Source: Alphaproteobacteria bacterium (GTDB taxonomy: Bacteria > Pseudomonadota > Alphaproteobacteria > Rhodobacterales > Rhodobacteraceae). Taken from it: a stretch of 64,000 nt of DNA. The position numbers and the translations under genes were made by a program. The stretch spans positions 29,589 to 93,588 of the forward strand of contig JAUIAU010000009.1 in assembly GCA_030425185.1 (NCBI GenBank). Direction: 5' to 3'. Below, piece by piece: positions 27,786 through 35,742 of the stretch. The notes under the pieces were generated by a model. It saw only the letters and a list, made by a program, of their open reading frames with translations, ran no database searches and was not told the DNA's origin. Numbering within the stretch: the first letter of the stretch is position 1; each line of letters begins with the position of its first letter.

Positions 27786-29584
27786 CAGAACGCCTGCCCG
27801 ATGCCGATGTAGAGCTGTGCGCCGTCACCGCCGGGCCCCGAGACAGGCACGCCGACATCGACCCGGATCGGGCCGAGCCCGGTGTCGTAGCGCAGGCCGA
27901 GACCCGCCCCGGCATGCGTCGCCGTGCGGCCGCCGAACCCGGCGGTCTCGGACACGAAGCCGATGTCGGTGAAGGCAACGAACCCGAAGCGGTCGGTCAC
28001 GCGGGCCCGCAGCTCGGCCGAGGCACCGAGGAAGCCAGCGCCACCGCTGCCCCCCGCGCCGGTGATGCCGAGGCCCTGGTAGGGCTGGCCGCGCACCGTG
28101 CCGCCGCCGCCCGACAGGAACAGGTCGTCGGGCCGGATGTCGGCCAGCGCCGGACCGATGACGCCGCCGACCTGCCCGCGAGCCGCGAAGACGAGGCGCT
28201 CGCCCAGCGCCCGGTAGAGCCGGGCATCGAGGCTGTAGCGCAGCCCGCTCGCATCGCCGCCAAGGCCGACGAAGGGCACGGCGTCGAGCGCGAGGTAGTC
28301 GCCGCCGCGCGGATCGTTGGCGGGGTCGCGCCGGTCGCGGGTCAGGGCAATCGGGAAGGTCAGTTGCCGGAAGGTGCGCGACCCGGTGGCGTCATCCTTC
28401 TGCTGCACGCGCAGGCCGATGCCGAATTCGCCGGTCAGCGTCTCGTCGAACCGGCGTTCGAGACCGACCGCCACCTCGAACCCGAGACTGTTGTAGGCCG
28501 GTTCCTGCACCCATTCGAGGTCCCCTTCGACATAGAGCGCGGTGTCCGCGTCAAAGGTCGCCGGCCGCGTGAAACGCCCGGTCAGACCGGCATCGATCCC
28601 GTTGCCGTTCCGGGCGCTGAGCAGGTCGGAGACCGTTCCGTCGAACCGCAGCCGCTCGGCGCCGCCGAAGAGATTGCGATGCAGCCAGAACCCGCTGAGC
28701 GTCAGGCCCTCGGTCGAACTCAGCTCGCCCCCGGCCCCGATCCGACGCGGGGCGGCATCCACCAGCGTCAACCCGATGTCGAGCGTGCCGTCGGGGTTCG
28801 CCGCCTCGGCCTCGGACAGGGCGACGGTCGAGAACGCACCACTCTGGCGCAGGCGGCGGGCCGCGTCCTCGATCGCCTGCGGCGAAAAGGTCTCGCCCGT
28901 GGGCAGGCCCGCGATGGCCCGGATCCGCGCGGCCCGGACGGCGCTGTCCTGCGGCACGGCGAGGGCGCCGAAGCGCAGGACCGGACCCGGCGTGACGGTC
29001 AGCCGCGCCTCCATGCGGGCGCTGCGATGATCTGCCGTCAGCGACTGCCCGGTGACGGCGGCCTTGGCGTGACCCGCATCGCGCCAGCCGGACACCCCGG
29101 CGGAAGCGGCCTCGCGGATCGGGGCCAGCGTGGCGGGCTGCCCGGGCGCAAAGCCGGGCGGCAGGACGGTGCCGGGGGCAAGCGGACCGATCGCGGCTTG
29201 CCCGAAGGTGAAGCGGGCGCCCGGCACAACGGCGATCTCGACCCGCGATACCGGGCCGAGCGGGGCGAGGGCAGGCACGTCGGCCGCCTCCCGGCCATCG
29301 AGACGGATGGAGACGGTCGCCGCGTAGTAGCCCTTTGCAAACAGGGTTCCCAGCAGGCGGGCATAGTCGGCGCGGGCCGCGGCGAGCACCTCCTGCGGGT
29401 CGGCCGGGACCGCGTCGCGCAGGCCCGAGGCCGCGTTCAGACGGTCCGTCAGAACGGGGTAGTCGCCCGACACCGACAGGGCCACCTCCTGCGCCACGGC
29501 GGCCGGGGCCCATGGCGCGCACAGCAGCAGGGCGCACGCACCCGCATGCACCCGGCGCAGCGCCGATGGAAGAAGCGATCCCAT
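27785..29584 (-). CDS. tamA: Translocation and assembly module subunit TamA (Omp85 family)
   Basis: A 599-residue product from ATG 29584. The signal peptide is roughly MGSLLPSALRRVHAGAC to AVAQE. POTRA-like domains extend to about residue 260 (for example VPQDSAVRAARIRAIAGLPTG), followed by an Omp85 beta-barrel with RRDPANDPRGGDYLALD and FLSGGGGTVRGQPYQGLG; the latter matches the conserved VRGF-type motif in the barrel interior. The C-terminus ends in Phe (YIGIGQAF), as expected for an outer-membrane barrel. It pairs with tamB downstream. Two TTTTCCACAG repeats lie just upstream of the start. Confidence 0.93.
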   Translation of the reverse strand: MGSLLPSALRRVHAGACALLLCAPWAPAAVAQEVALSVSGDYPVLTDRLNAASGLRDAVPADPQEVLAAARADYARLLGTLFAKGYYAATVSIRLDGREAADVPALAPLGPVSRVEIAVVPGARFTFGQAAIGPLAPGTVLPPGFAPGQPATLAPIREAASAGVSGWRDAGHAKAAVTGQSLTADHRSARMEARLTVTPGPVLRFGALAVPQDSAVRAARIRAIAGLPTGETFSPQAIEDAARRLRQSGAFSTVALSEAEAANPDGTLDIGLTLVDAAPRRIGAGGELSSTEGLTLSGFWLHRNLFGGAERLRFDGTVSDLLSARNGNGIDAGLTGRFTRPATFDADTALYVEGDLEWVQEPAYNSLGFEVAVGLERRFDETLTGEFGIGLRVQQKDDATGSRTFRQLTFPIALTRDRRDPANDPRGGDYLALDAVPFVGLGGDASGLRYSLDARLYRALGERLVFAARGQVGGVIGPALADIRPDDLFLSGGGGTVRGQPYQGLGITGAGGSGGAGFLGASAELRARVTDRFGFVAFTDIGFVSETAGFGGRTATHAGAGLGLRYDTGLGPIRVDVGVPVSGPGGDGAQLYIGIGQAF

Positions 29585-29602
29585 GTCTTTTTCGAACCTG
29601 CC

Positions 29603-29634
29603 GTTTTCCACAGGGCTAAGCGGGTTTTCCACAG
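29603..29634 (+). repeat. Two direct GTTTTCCACAG repeats 21 bp apart, DnaA-box-like
   Basis: Copies at 29603-29613 and 29624-29634 are identical over 11 bases and start exactly 21 bases apart, two helical turns. TTTTCCACA fits the relaxed DnaA-box form TTWTNCACA. They lie 19-50 bases upstream of the tamA start, where a transcription factor would contact the tamA promoter or leader. Confidence 0.6.
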
Positions 29635-29691
29635 AAGGGAACGTCCGAGTCACAGGCCCGGCGAAATCGGCGGGTTTTCGAGCAGCCGCCT

Positions 29692-30582
29692 TCAGGCGGG
29701 ATCCGACCGCGTCACCAGCCAGTCGGCGAAGGTCTCGACGGCGCGCCCGCCCCGCTTGCTGCGGGCCACGAGATAGAAGGCATCGCGCGGGGCAAGCGGC
29801 GGCAGACCGGCATCCACGAGGTGCCCCGCCGCCGTCAGCGCCCCGGTGATCGAGCGCCAGCCGAGCATCAGCCCGTGCCCGTCGAGCGCGGCTTGCGTGG
29901 TCTGGACGTAGTTGGTGAAGGTCTGCCCGCCGCGCCGCACCGGGGGCAGGCCGGTCAGGCGCAGGTAGTCGTCCCAGGTCACCCACGAGGTTTCCGGCGT
30001 GCGGACATGCAGCAGCGAGACCGCCGCAGGCGGCACGGGCCCGGCGAAGCGGGCGCGCAGTGCGGGCGCGCAGACGGGCCGGACTTCCTCGTCGAAGAGA
30101 TGCCGCACAAGGCCGTCGGACCAGCGCCCGTGCCCGTAGCGGACCGCGATGTCGATGCCGTCGCCCAGCGCGGGAACCCCGTTCGGCGTGGTGACCACGT
30201 TCACGAAAAGATCGGGATGGGCTTTGTAGAAGGCGGCAAGGCGCGGCATCAGCCAGTAGGTCGCCACCCCGACCGAACAGGCGACCGTCACGCGCGAGTC
30301 GCGCTGCTGGTCGGCCTCGCGCAGGGCGTCGAGGGCCTCGGCGATCTGGCCCAGCCCCTGCGTGATGGCGGTCGCAAGTGCCTGCCCGGCATCGGTAGGG
30401 CGGGCCGGACGGCGGGCGCGGTCGAGCAGGGCAACGCCCGCATGGTCCTCCAGTTGCCGCACGGCCTGGCTGATCGCGGGCTGGGTCACGTTCAGCTCGG
30501 CGGCCGCGGCCTGGATCGAGCCCGTGCGGGCTACGGCCGCGAAGGCGGTAAGCAGGCGGAGCGGGGGAAGAGCGCGCGACAT
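29692..30582 (-). CDS. LysR-family transcriptional regulator (GcvA-like)
   Basis: This 296-residue regulator has an N-terminal winged HTH: LPPLRLLTAFAAVARTGSIQ, then AAELNVTQPAISQAVRQLED. It continues into a periplasmic-binding-like effector domain with VACSVGVATYWLMPRLAAFY and GDGIDIAVRYGHGRW, characteristic of the GcvA/AmpR subgroup. It is divergent from the oxygenase-aldolase-dehydrogenase genes. A perfect palindrome sits three bases upstream of its start, so autoregulation and control of the divergent operon are likely. Effector unknown. Confidence 0.9.
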   Translation of the reverse strand: MSRALPPLRLLTAFAAVARTGSIQAAAAELNVTQPAISQAVRQLEDHAGVALLDRARRPARPTDAGQALATAITQGLGQIAEALDALREADQQRDSRVTVACSVGVATYWLMPRLAAFYKAHPDLFVNVVTTPNGVPALGDGIDIAVRYGHGRWSDGLVRHLFDEEVRPVCAPALRARFAGPVPPAAVSLLHVRTPETSWVTWDDYLRLTGLPPVRRGGQTFTNYVQTTQAALDGHGLMLGWRSITGALTAAGHLVDAGLPPLAPRDAFYLVARSKRGGRAVETFADWLVTRSDPA

Positions 30583-30585
30583 AGG

Positions 30586-30601
30586 ATAACCATGGGGTTA
30601 T
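30586..30601. promoter_or_regulatory. LysR operator candidate: perfect 16-bp palindrome
   Basis: ATAACC-ATGG-GGTTAT is an inverted repeat with 6-bp perfect arms in the divergent promoter region between the LysR gene (start 30582) and the oxygenase gene (start 30687). Its AT-ended arms are consistent with LysR-type boxes. The position would cover the LysR promoter/leader and an upstream site for the divergent operon. Confidence 0.6.
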
Positions 30602-30686
30602 ATTTCCTTCAACGCAATCCGCGTTACGGCAGCGGCCCGGCGCGCCTAGCGTCAGCGCAAACATTCGCCTGTACCCGGAGGGCAGC

Positions 30687-31817
30687 ATGGACGGCGCGCA
30701 GATCGATACGGTGGTCCTGGAAGAGAACGGCCTCAGCCTGACGCTTCCAGACGGAACCCCCGCCTATTTCAACGCCTACTGGCTGCGCGACAACTGCCCG
30801 ACCTCGTTCGACGCCGAGACGCGCGAGCGGGTGTTCGACATCTTCCACCACGCCAGTGTCCCGCGCCCGGCCTCGGCCCGGATCGACGGCGACGCGCTGG
30901 TGGTGGACTGGAGCGGCGAGGAACACGTCTCGCGCTACCCGCTGGCGATGCTGGCGCTCTACGCGGGCGGCGCGCCCCGGCCCGATCCCGCCGACCTGCC
31001 CCGCAGGCTGTGGTACGCCGACCATTACCCGGCGATCACCCGCGTTTCGCACCCGCTGCTGCTCGACAGCGCCGACGAGCGCCGCCGCTGGATGGAGGCG
31101 CTGCTGGTCGAGGGCATCGCCATCGTCACCGACATGCCCGACAGCGACGAGGGGCTGACCCGGACCGCCGAGCTGATCGGCACGATCCGGCCCAGTTTCT
31201 TCGGCGCCTATTTCGACGTGCGCACGCACATCAAGCCGACCAACCTCGCCTACACCTCGAAGGCGCTGGAAATGCACACGGATGTCCCGTCGGAGGAACT
31301 GGCCCCCGGGATCCAGTTCCTGCACTGCCGGGCCAACAGCGTGGAGGGCGGGCAGAACCTGTTCCTCGACGGGGCGGCGGTGGCCGAGGACCTGCGCCTG
31401 CGCGACCCGGAGGCGTTCCGCCTGCTCTGCGAGACCGAGGTGCCCTATTACAAGGAGCACGACGGGATCGACATGCGGGCCCGCCAGCGGGTCATCGAAC
31501 TGGACCGCAACGGTGCGGTGTCGGGCGTGACGATCAGCCAGCACATGGCGGACATCTTCGACCTGCCGCAGCGAGTCCTCGACAGCTACTACCCCGCCTT
31601 CGTGACCTTCGGGCGGATGCTGCAGGAGGACAAGTACCTGATGCGCTTCACCCTGCGGGCGACCGAGTGCATCGTCTTCGACAACCACAGGATCGTGCAC
31701 GGGCGCGCGGCCTATTCCGCGACCAGCGGCGAGCGCTACCTGCGCGGCACCTACACCGACCGGGGCGAGCTGCGGGGCCTGTACCGGGGCCTCGTCGGCG
31801 AGGGGCGCTTCAAGTGA
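30687..31817 (+). CDS. Fe(II)/2-oxoglutarate oxygenase, gamma-butyrobetaine hydroxylase-like
   Basis: The 376-residue protein has two domains. The N-terminal region (1-115) with YFNAYWLRDNCPTSFD resembles the DUF971/zinc-binding domain of butyrobetaine and trimethyllysine hydroxylases. The C-terminal TauD/TfdA domain has the facial triad His197-x-Asp199 (EMHTDVPSEEL) and distal His338 (NHRIVHGR), with RGTYTDRGEL near the end holding an Arg for 2-oxoglutarate. It should hydroxylate an aliphatic, perhaps betaine-like or carboxylated, substrate with decarboxylation of 2-oxoglutarate. It overlaps the aldolase gene by GTGA. Substrate not deducible; carnitine synthesis is one option. Confidence 0.85.
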   Translation: MDGAQIDTVVLEENGLSLTLPDGTPAYFNAYWLRDNCPTSFDAETRERVFDIFHHASVPRPASARIDGDALVVDWSGEEHVSRYPLAMLALYAGGAPRPDPADLPRRLWYADHYPAITRVSHPLLLDSADERRRWMEALLVEGIAIVTDMPDSDEGLTRTAELIGTIRPSFFGAYFDVRTHIKPTNLAYTSKALEMHTDVPSEELAPGIQFLHCRANSVEGGQNLFLDGAAVAEDLRLRDPEAFRLLCETEVPYYKEHDGIDMRARQRVIELDRNGAVSGVTISQHMADIFDLPQRVLDSYYPAFVTFGRMLQEDKYLMRFTLRATECIVFDNHRIVHGRAAYSATSGERYLRGTYTDRGELRGLYRGLVGEGRFK

Positions 31818-32560
31818 AGGACGTGGCCGAGGACAGCACCCTGCAGGCGCTGCGCGTCGATCTGGCGGCCGCGTTCCGTCTGACCGCCCGCTTCGGCTGG
31901 CACGAGTCGGTCGGCAACCATTTCAGCGCAGCGGTCTCGGCGGACGGGCGCCGGTTCCTGATGAACCCGAAATGGCGGCACTTCGCTTCGATCCGGGCCT
32001 CGGACCTGTTGCTGCTGGACGCGGAGGACCCGAGCGTGATGGAGGGTCCGGAGGCGCCCGATGCCTCGGCCTGGACAATCCACGGCACGCTGCACCGGGC
32101 GCGCCCCGACGTCCGGGTCGTGCTGCACTGCCACCCGCCGCACGCGACGGCGCTGGCGACGCTGAAAGATCCGTCGATGCCGCCGATCGACATGAACACC
32201 GCCCGGTTCCACCGGGATCTCGCGATCGACCTCGATTGCGGCGGGATTGCCGACGACGCGGCCGAAGGCGACCGGATCGCCGCCGCGCTCGGCTCGGCGT
32301 CGACCCTGCTGATGGCGAACCATGGGGTCACCTGTACCGCCAGCACGGTCGCGGCCGCCTTCGAGCAGCTCTACTTCTTCGAAAAGGCCGCGCAGACGGT
32401 GCTGCTGGCGCACGGCACCGGCAAGCCGCTGGCGGTGATGTCGGACGCGGTTGCCGCGAACACGGCGGAGGGCTGGAAGGCCTATGCCGGGATGGCGGAT
32501 GCGCATTTCGCCTACCTGAAGTCGGTGCTCGACCGGGAAGAGCCGGATTACGCCGACTGA
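31814..32560 (+). CDS. Class II aldolase/adducin family protein
   Basis: The 248-residue product uses GTG 31814, which overlaps the stop of the oxygenase gene and has GAGGGGC upstream. Family features: SVGNHFSAAVS near the N-terminus, MNPKWRHFASI, the metal-binding VLHCHPPHATALAT with two of the zinc histidines, and LLMANHGVTC with a later histidine. These enzymes catalyse metal-dependent aldol cleavage of hydroxylated acids or sugars. Next to an oxygenase that would install a hydroxyl group, retro-aldol cleavage of the hydroxylated product is the obvious hypothesis. Not a PLP aldolase. Confidence 0.85.
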   Translation: MKDVAEDSTLQALRVDLAAAFRLTARFGWHESVGNHFSAAVSADGRRFLMNPKWRHFASIRASDLLLLDAEDPSVMEGPEAPDASAWTIHGTLHRARPDVRVVLHCHPPHATALATLKDPSMPPIDMNTARFHRDLAIDLDCGGIADDAAEGDRIAAALGSASTLLMANHGVTCTASTVAAAFEQLYFFEKAAQTVLLAHGTGKPLAVMSDAVAANTAEGWKAYAGMADAHFAYLKSVLDREEPDYAD

Positions 32561-32624
32561 CCGGCGCACCAACGGACAATGATCGACACGCCGGAACACG
32601 CATCGGCGGCAACGGGAGAACATC

Positions 32625-33587
32625 ATGCAGGTCGGATTCATCGGGCTCGGGAACGTCGGCGGCAAGCTGGCGGGCAGCCTGCTGCGCAACGGGATCACCT
32701 TGAGTGTCCATGACCTCGACCCGGCTCTCGTCGCCCGGTTCGTCGCACGCGGGGCCAGCGCGGGCGGGTCGCCCGCCGCGATGATGGACACCTGCGACGT
32801 GGTCATCACCTGCCTGCCTTCGCCGGCTGCCTCGGCCGCCGTCATGGCCGAGATGCTGCCGCAGATGGGTCCGGGCAAGATCTGGATGGAGATGTCCACG
32901 ACCGACGCCGACGAGATCCTGCGGCTTGGGTCCGAGGTCGCGGCCACCGGCGGCATGGCCGTGGAATGCCCGGTCTCGGGCGGGTGCCACCGGGCGGACA
33001 CCGGCAACATCTCGATCTTCGCGGGCGGACCGCGCCCTGCGGTCGAGGCGGTCCTGCCGCTTCTCAAGCGGATGGGGCGGCGCATCCTGCACACCGGCGA
33101 CCTGGGCACCGCGTCGAAGCTGAAGGTGATGACCAACTACCTCGCCACGGTGCACCTCGTTTCGCTGTGCGAGGCGCTGACGACCATGAAGGCGGCAGGT
33201 CTCGACCTCGCCACCACCTACGAGGCGATCCGGATCAGCTCGGGAACCTCCTTCGTCCACGAGACCGAGAGCCAGCTGATCCTGTCCGGCTCGCGCGACG
33301 TGAACTTCACGATGGACCTCGTGCAGAAGGATATCGGACTGTTCCAGAAACTGGCCGACATGCATGACGTGCCGCTGGAGGTGTCGCCGCTGATCATCGA
33401 CATCATGGCGGACGGGCAGCGCCGCTACGGCGAGCGGGCGCAGTCCGACCGGATCATCGAGCGGCTGGAGGAGGCGACCGGCCTCAGCATCCTTGCCGAT
33501 GGCTTCCCGACCGAGCTGGTCGACGACGAGCCGGAGGAAGAAGGCTACGAGATCGTGCGCCCGGGCCTGCGGGCCGCCGCCGAGTAG
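32625..33587 (+). CDS. Beta-hydroxyacid dehydrogenase (3-hydroxyisobutyrate dehydrogenase-like)
   Basis: A 320-residue NAD(P)-dependent enzyme. The Rossmann motif MQVGFIGLGNVGGKLAG is followed by VECPVSGGCHRADTGNISIF, the substrate-binding DxPVSGG block of the family (here ECPVSGG). KVMTNYLATVHLVSLCEAL carries the region of the catalytic Lys and Asn. It is longer than usual at the C-terminus, with an acidic tail. It lies 64 bases after the aldolase gene with its own GGGAG site and probably belongs to the same transcript. It likely oxidises or reduces a short beta-hydroxyacid or hydroxyaldehyde product. Confidence 0.88.
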   Translation: MQVGFIGLGNVGGKLAGSLLRNGITLSVHDLDPALVARFVARGASAGGSPAAMMDTCDVVITCLPSPAASAAVMAEMLPQMGPGKIWMEMSTTDADEILRLGSEVAATGGMAVECPVSGGCHRADTGNISIFAGGPRPAVEAVLPLLKRMGRRILHTGDLGTASKLKVMTNYLATVHLVSLCEALTTMKAAGLDLATTYEAIRISSGTSFVHETESQLILSGSRDVNFTMDLVQKDIGLFQKLADMHDVPLEVSPLIIDIMADGQRRYGERAQSDRIIERLEEATGLSILADGFPTELVDDEPEEEGYEIVRPGLRAAAE

Positions 33588-33602
33588 GCCGGGCGGCGCG
33601 CC

Positions 33603-34511
33603 TCAGCCCAGGCCGGCGACAACCAGCACCAGCGGGATGGTGACCACGGCGGCGAGCGTCTGCGCCACGATCAGCGCCGCCATGAACTGACCGTCCCCGC
33701 CCATCTGGCGGGTCAGAACGTAAGCCGTCGGCGCCGTCGGGATCGCCGCAAAGACGACGAGAACCAGTGTCGAAACCGGATCGAGCCCCGCCAGCCGCGC
33801 GATGAGCGCCGCCAGCGCGGGCATCGCCAGCAGACGCAGCGCGGACACCAGGGCGACCGGGGCCAGATCGCTGCGCAGCGTCTCGGGCCGGAGACCCGCC
33901 CCGACGCACAGCAGGCCGAGGGGCAGGCTGCCGCGCGCCAGCAGGTCGAGGAAGGTGCCCGTGCCGAACGGCAGGCCGGTTCCGGCGAAGGCCAGCGCCA
34001 GACCGGCAAGGCAGGCGAGGATCAGGGGGTTCTTGGCGAGGCTGCGCAGCAGGCCGACGCCGCCGGTCGGTGCGGCCGCATCGCGGAAGGCCAGCACCGA
34101 CAGGACGTTGACCAGCGGCACCGCAATTGCCAGCACGACGGCGGCGCGTTCGAGGCCCGCCGCGCCGCCGAGCGCTGTGACGAGGGCCAGTCCAAGGTAG
34201 GTGTTGAACCGGATCACCCCCTGCATTGCCGGACCGAAGCGCCCGGGCGCCACACCGCGCAGCCGCCGGAAGACGACGAGGATCAGCGCCGCCAGACCGA
34301 TCAGGGCAACGACCGCGAGGCCGAGCTCGCGGATCTCGGGCGCCCGGACCGGCGCCCCCGACAGGGTGAAGACCAGCAGGGCGGGGAACAGCAGGTAGTA
34401 GTTCAGGCGTTCGGCGGCAGGCCAGAACTCGGGCGGCAGGACCCGCAGGCGGGCCAGCGCAAAGCCAAGCAGAATCACGGCGAAGAGCGGCCAGATCGTC
34501 AGCACCAGCAT
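33603..34511 (-). CDS. AEC family transporter
   Basis: The 302-residue integral membrane protein (ATG 34511) has about ten hydrophobic helices and a two-fold organisation. Typical segments are FWPAAERLNYYLLFPALLVF in the first half and GLLCVGAGLRPETL plus IPTAPTAYVLTRQMGGDGQF in the second. AEC carriers export auxin in plants and organic acids such as malate or malonate in bacteria. It is convergent with the dehydrogenase gene (15-base gap) and may serve the same pathway or a separate one. Substrate unknown. Confidence 0.85.
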   Translation of the reverse strand: MLVLTIWPLFAVILLGFALARLRVLPPEFWPAAERLNYYLLFPALLVFTLSGAPVRAPEIRELGLAVVALIGLAALILVVFRRLRGVAPGRFGPAMQGVIRFNTYLGLALVTALGGAAGLERAAVVLAIAVPLVNVLSVLAFRDAAAPTGGVGLLRSLAKNPLILACLAGLALAFAGTGLPFGTGTFLDLLARGSLPLGLLCVGAGLRPETLRSDLAPVALVSALRLLAMPALAALIARLAGLDPVSTLVLVVFAAIPTAPTAYVLTRQMGGDGQFMAALIVAQTLAAVVTIPLVLVVAGLG

Positions 34512-34662
34512 TGCGCGTCTCCCGCCGTTCCACCCCGCGACCCCACCGCAGCGATCACGTTCCGGCGCGGGCTGCAAGTCCCCTGCCCGGCCGTCCGTGG
34601 CGGATTTCTGCGCCGGGGCAGGCGGCGGACTGCGACAGAACTTTTGCAGGACGCGAGAAAAG

Positions 34663-34734
34663 GGTGTCCGTCGCGCGCGGAGAGCTATTATCGTGACGAG
34701 GCCTCGGGGGGAGATCCGGGGTCAGACGGACACC
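34663..34734 (+). promoter_or_regulatory. Promoter flanked by a long-range 10-bp inverted repeat, upstream of TAXI-TRAP
   Basis: GGTGTCCGTC at 34663-34672 and its exact inverse GACGGACACC at 34725-34734 are separated by 52 bases. TATTAT at 34686-34691 could be the -10; the -35 is poor (GGTGTC, overlapping the left arm), as in activator-dependent promoters. The substrate-binding protein start follows at 34759. The two half-sites could bind the two-component regulator encoded downstream. Confidence 0.45.
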
Positions 34735-34758
34735 AAACGTCCGACATGGGAGGACTAC

Positions 34759-35742
34759 ATGACTGGACATATCGTTGGCGGGCTCCGCGGCCCGCTGCTT
34801 TCCGTTGCCATTCTGGCGGCCGGTGCCCTCGGCGCCCAGGCCCAGGAGCAACTCTCGATCGCAACCGGCGGGACCGGCGGCGTCTACTATCCGATGGGCG
34901 GCGGTCTCGCCGAGATCATCAACAACCACATCGACGGCTACTCGGCGACCGCCGAGGTCACCGGCGCTTCGGTCGAGAACATGGGCCTGATCGCCACCGG
35001 TGACGCGGACCTGGCCATCGGCCTCGCGGACACCGTCGCACAGGCGCAGACCGGCACCGGCCGCTTCGAGGGCCAGCAGCTGGAAATGATCCGCGGCGTC
35101 GCCGTGATGTACGCGAACCTCGTGCAGATCGTGACGCTCGCCGACAGCGGCATCACCGGCCTGTCGGATCTCGCGGGCAAGCGCGTTTCCATCGGCGCAC
35201 CGGGTTCGGGCACCGAGGTGAACGCCGCCGCGATCCTGAACGCGAACGGCCTGACCTATGACGACATCGACGAGCAGCGCCTGAACTTCAACGAAACCGC
35301 CGACGCCCTGTCGAACGGTGACATCGACGCGGGCTTCTGGTCCGTGGGCGCGCCGACCTCGTCGATCCTGAACCTCGCCACCACCCAGTCGATCCGCATG
35401 ATCGAACTGACCGCCGAGGAAATCGCCGCGGCCCGTGCGGCCGACCCGATCTTCGCGGAAGCCGTTCTGGCTGGCGGCACCTACGCCGGTGTCGATGCCG
35501 ACGTTCCGGTGCTCGGCATTCCGAACGTGCTGGTCGCCTCGTCCGAGATGGACGACGATCTGGTCTACGCGATCACCAAGGCCATGTTCGAGAACATCGC
35601 CGACCTGCGCGCGGTGCACCCCGCCGCGAACCAGACCACGGTCGAGTTCACGCTGGCCGCCTCGCCGATCCCGCTGCATCCGGGCGCGATCCGCTACTAC
35701 GAGGAAATCGGCGCGACGATCCCTGACGCGCTGCGTCCCTGA
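34759..35742 (+). CDS. TRAP transporter substrate-binding protein, TAXI family
   Basis: The 327-residue periplasmic protein has a signal peptide ending at about GALGAQAQE. The TAXI signature ATGGTGGVYYPMGGGLAEII follows, then TGASVENMGLIATGDADLAI and KRVSIGAPGSGTEVNAAAIL. It should capture a carboxylate (relatives bind glutamate or other small acids) and hand it to the fused TRAP permease two genes downstream. A GGGAGG site lies six bases before ATG 34759. Its stop overlaps the DUF1850 start (TGATG). The preceding intergenic region holds an inverted repeat. Confidence 0.93.
   Translation: MTGHIVGGLRGPLLSVAILAAGALGAQAQEQLSIATGGTGGVYYPMGGGLAEIINNHIDGYSATAEVTGASVENMGLIATGDADLAIGLADTVAQAQTGTGRFEGQQLEMIRGVAVMYANLVQIVTLADSGITGLSDLAGKRVSIGAPGSGTEVNAAAILNANGLTYDDIDEQRLNFNETADALSNGDIDAGFWSVGAPTSSILNLATTQSIRMIELTAEEIAAARAADPIFAEAVLAGGTYAGVDADVPVLGIPNVLVASSEMDDDLVYAITKAMFENIADLRAVHPAANQTTVEFTLAASPIPLHPGAIRYYEEIGATIPDALRP

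Noticed and set aside
24804..27812. About 1000-codon plus-strand open frame opposite tamB
   Set aside because: The composition is a Gln/Arg/Gly mixture without any domain. tamB on the other strand has a signal sequence, a DUF490 end and coupling to tamA.
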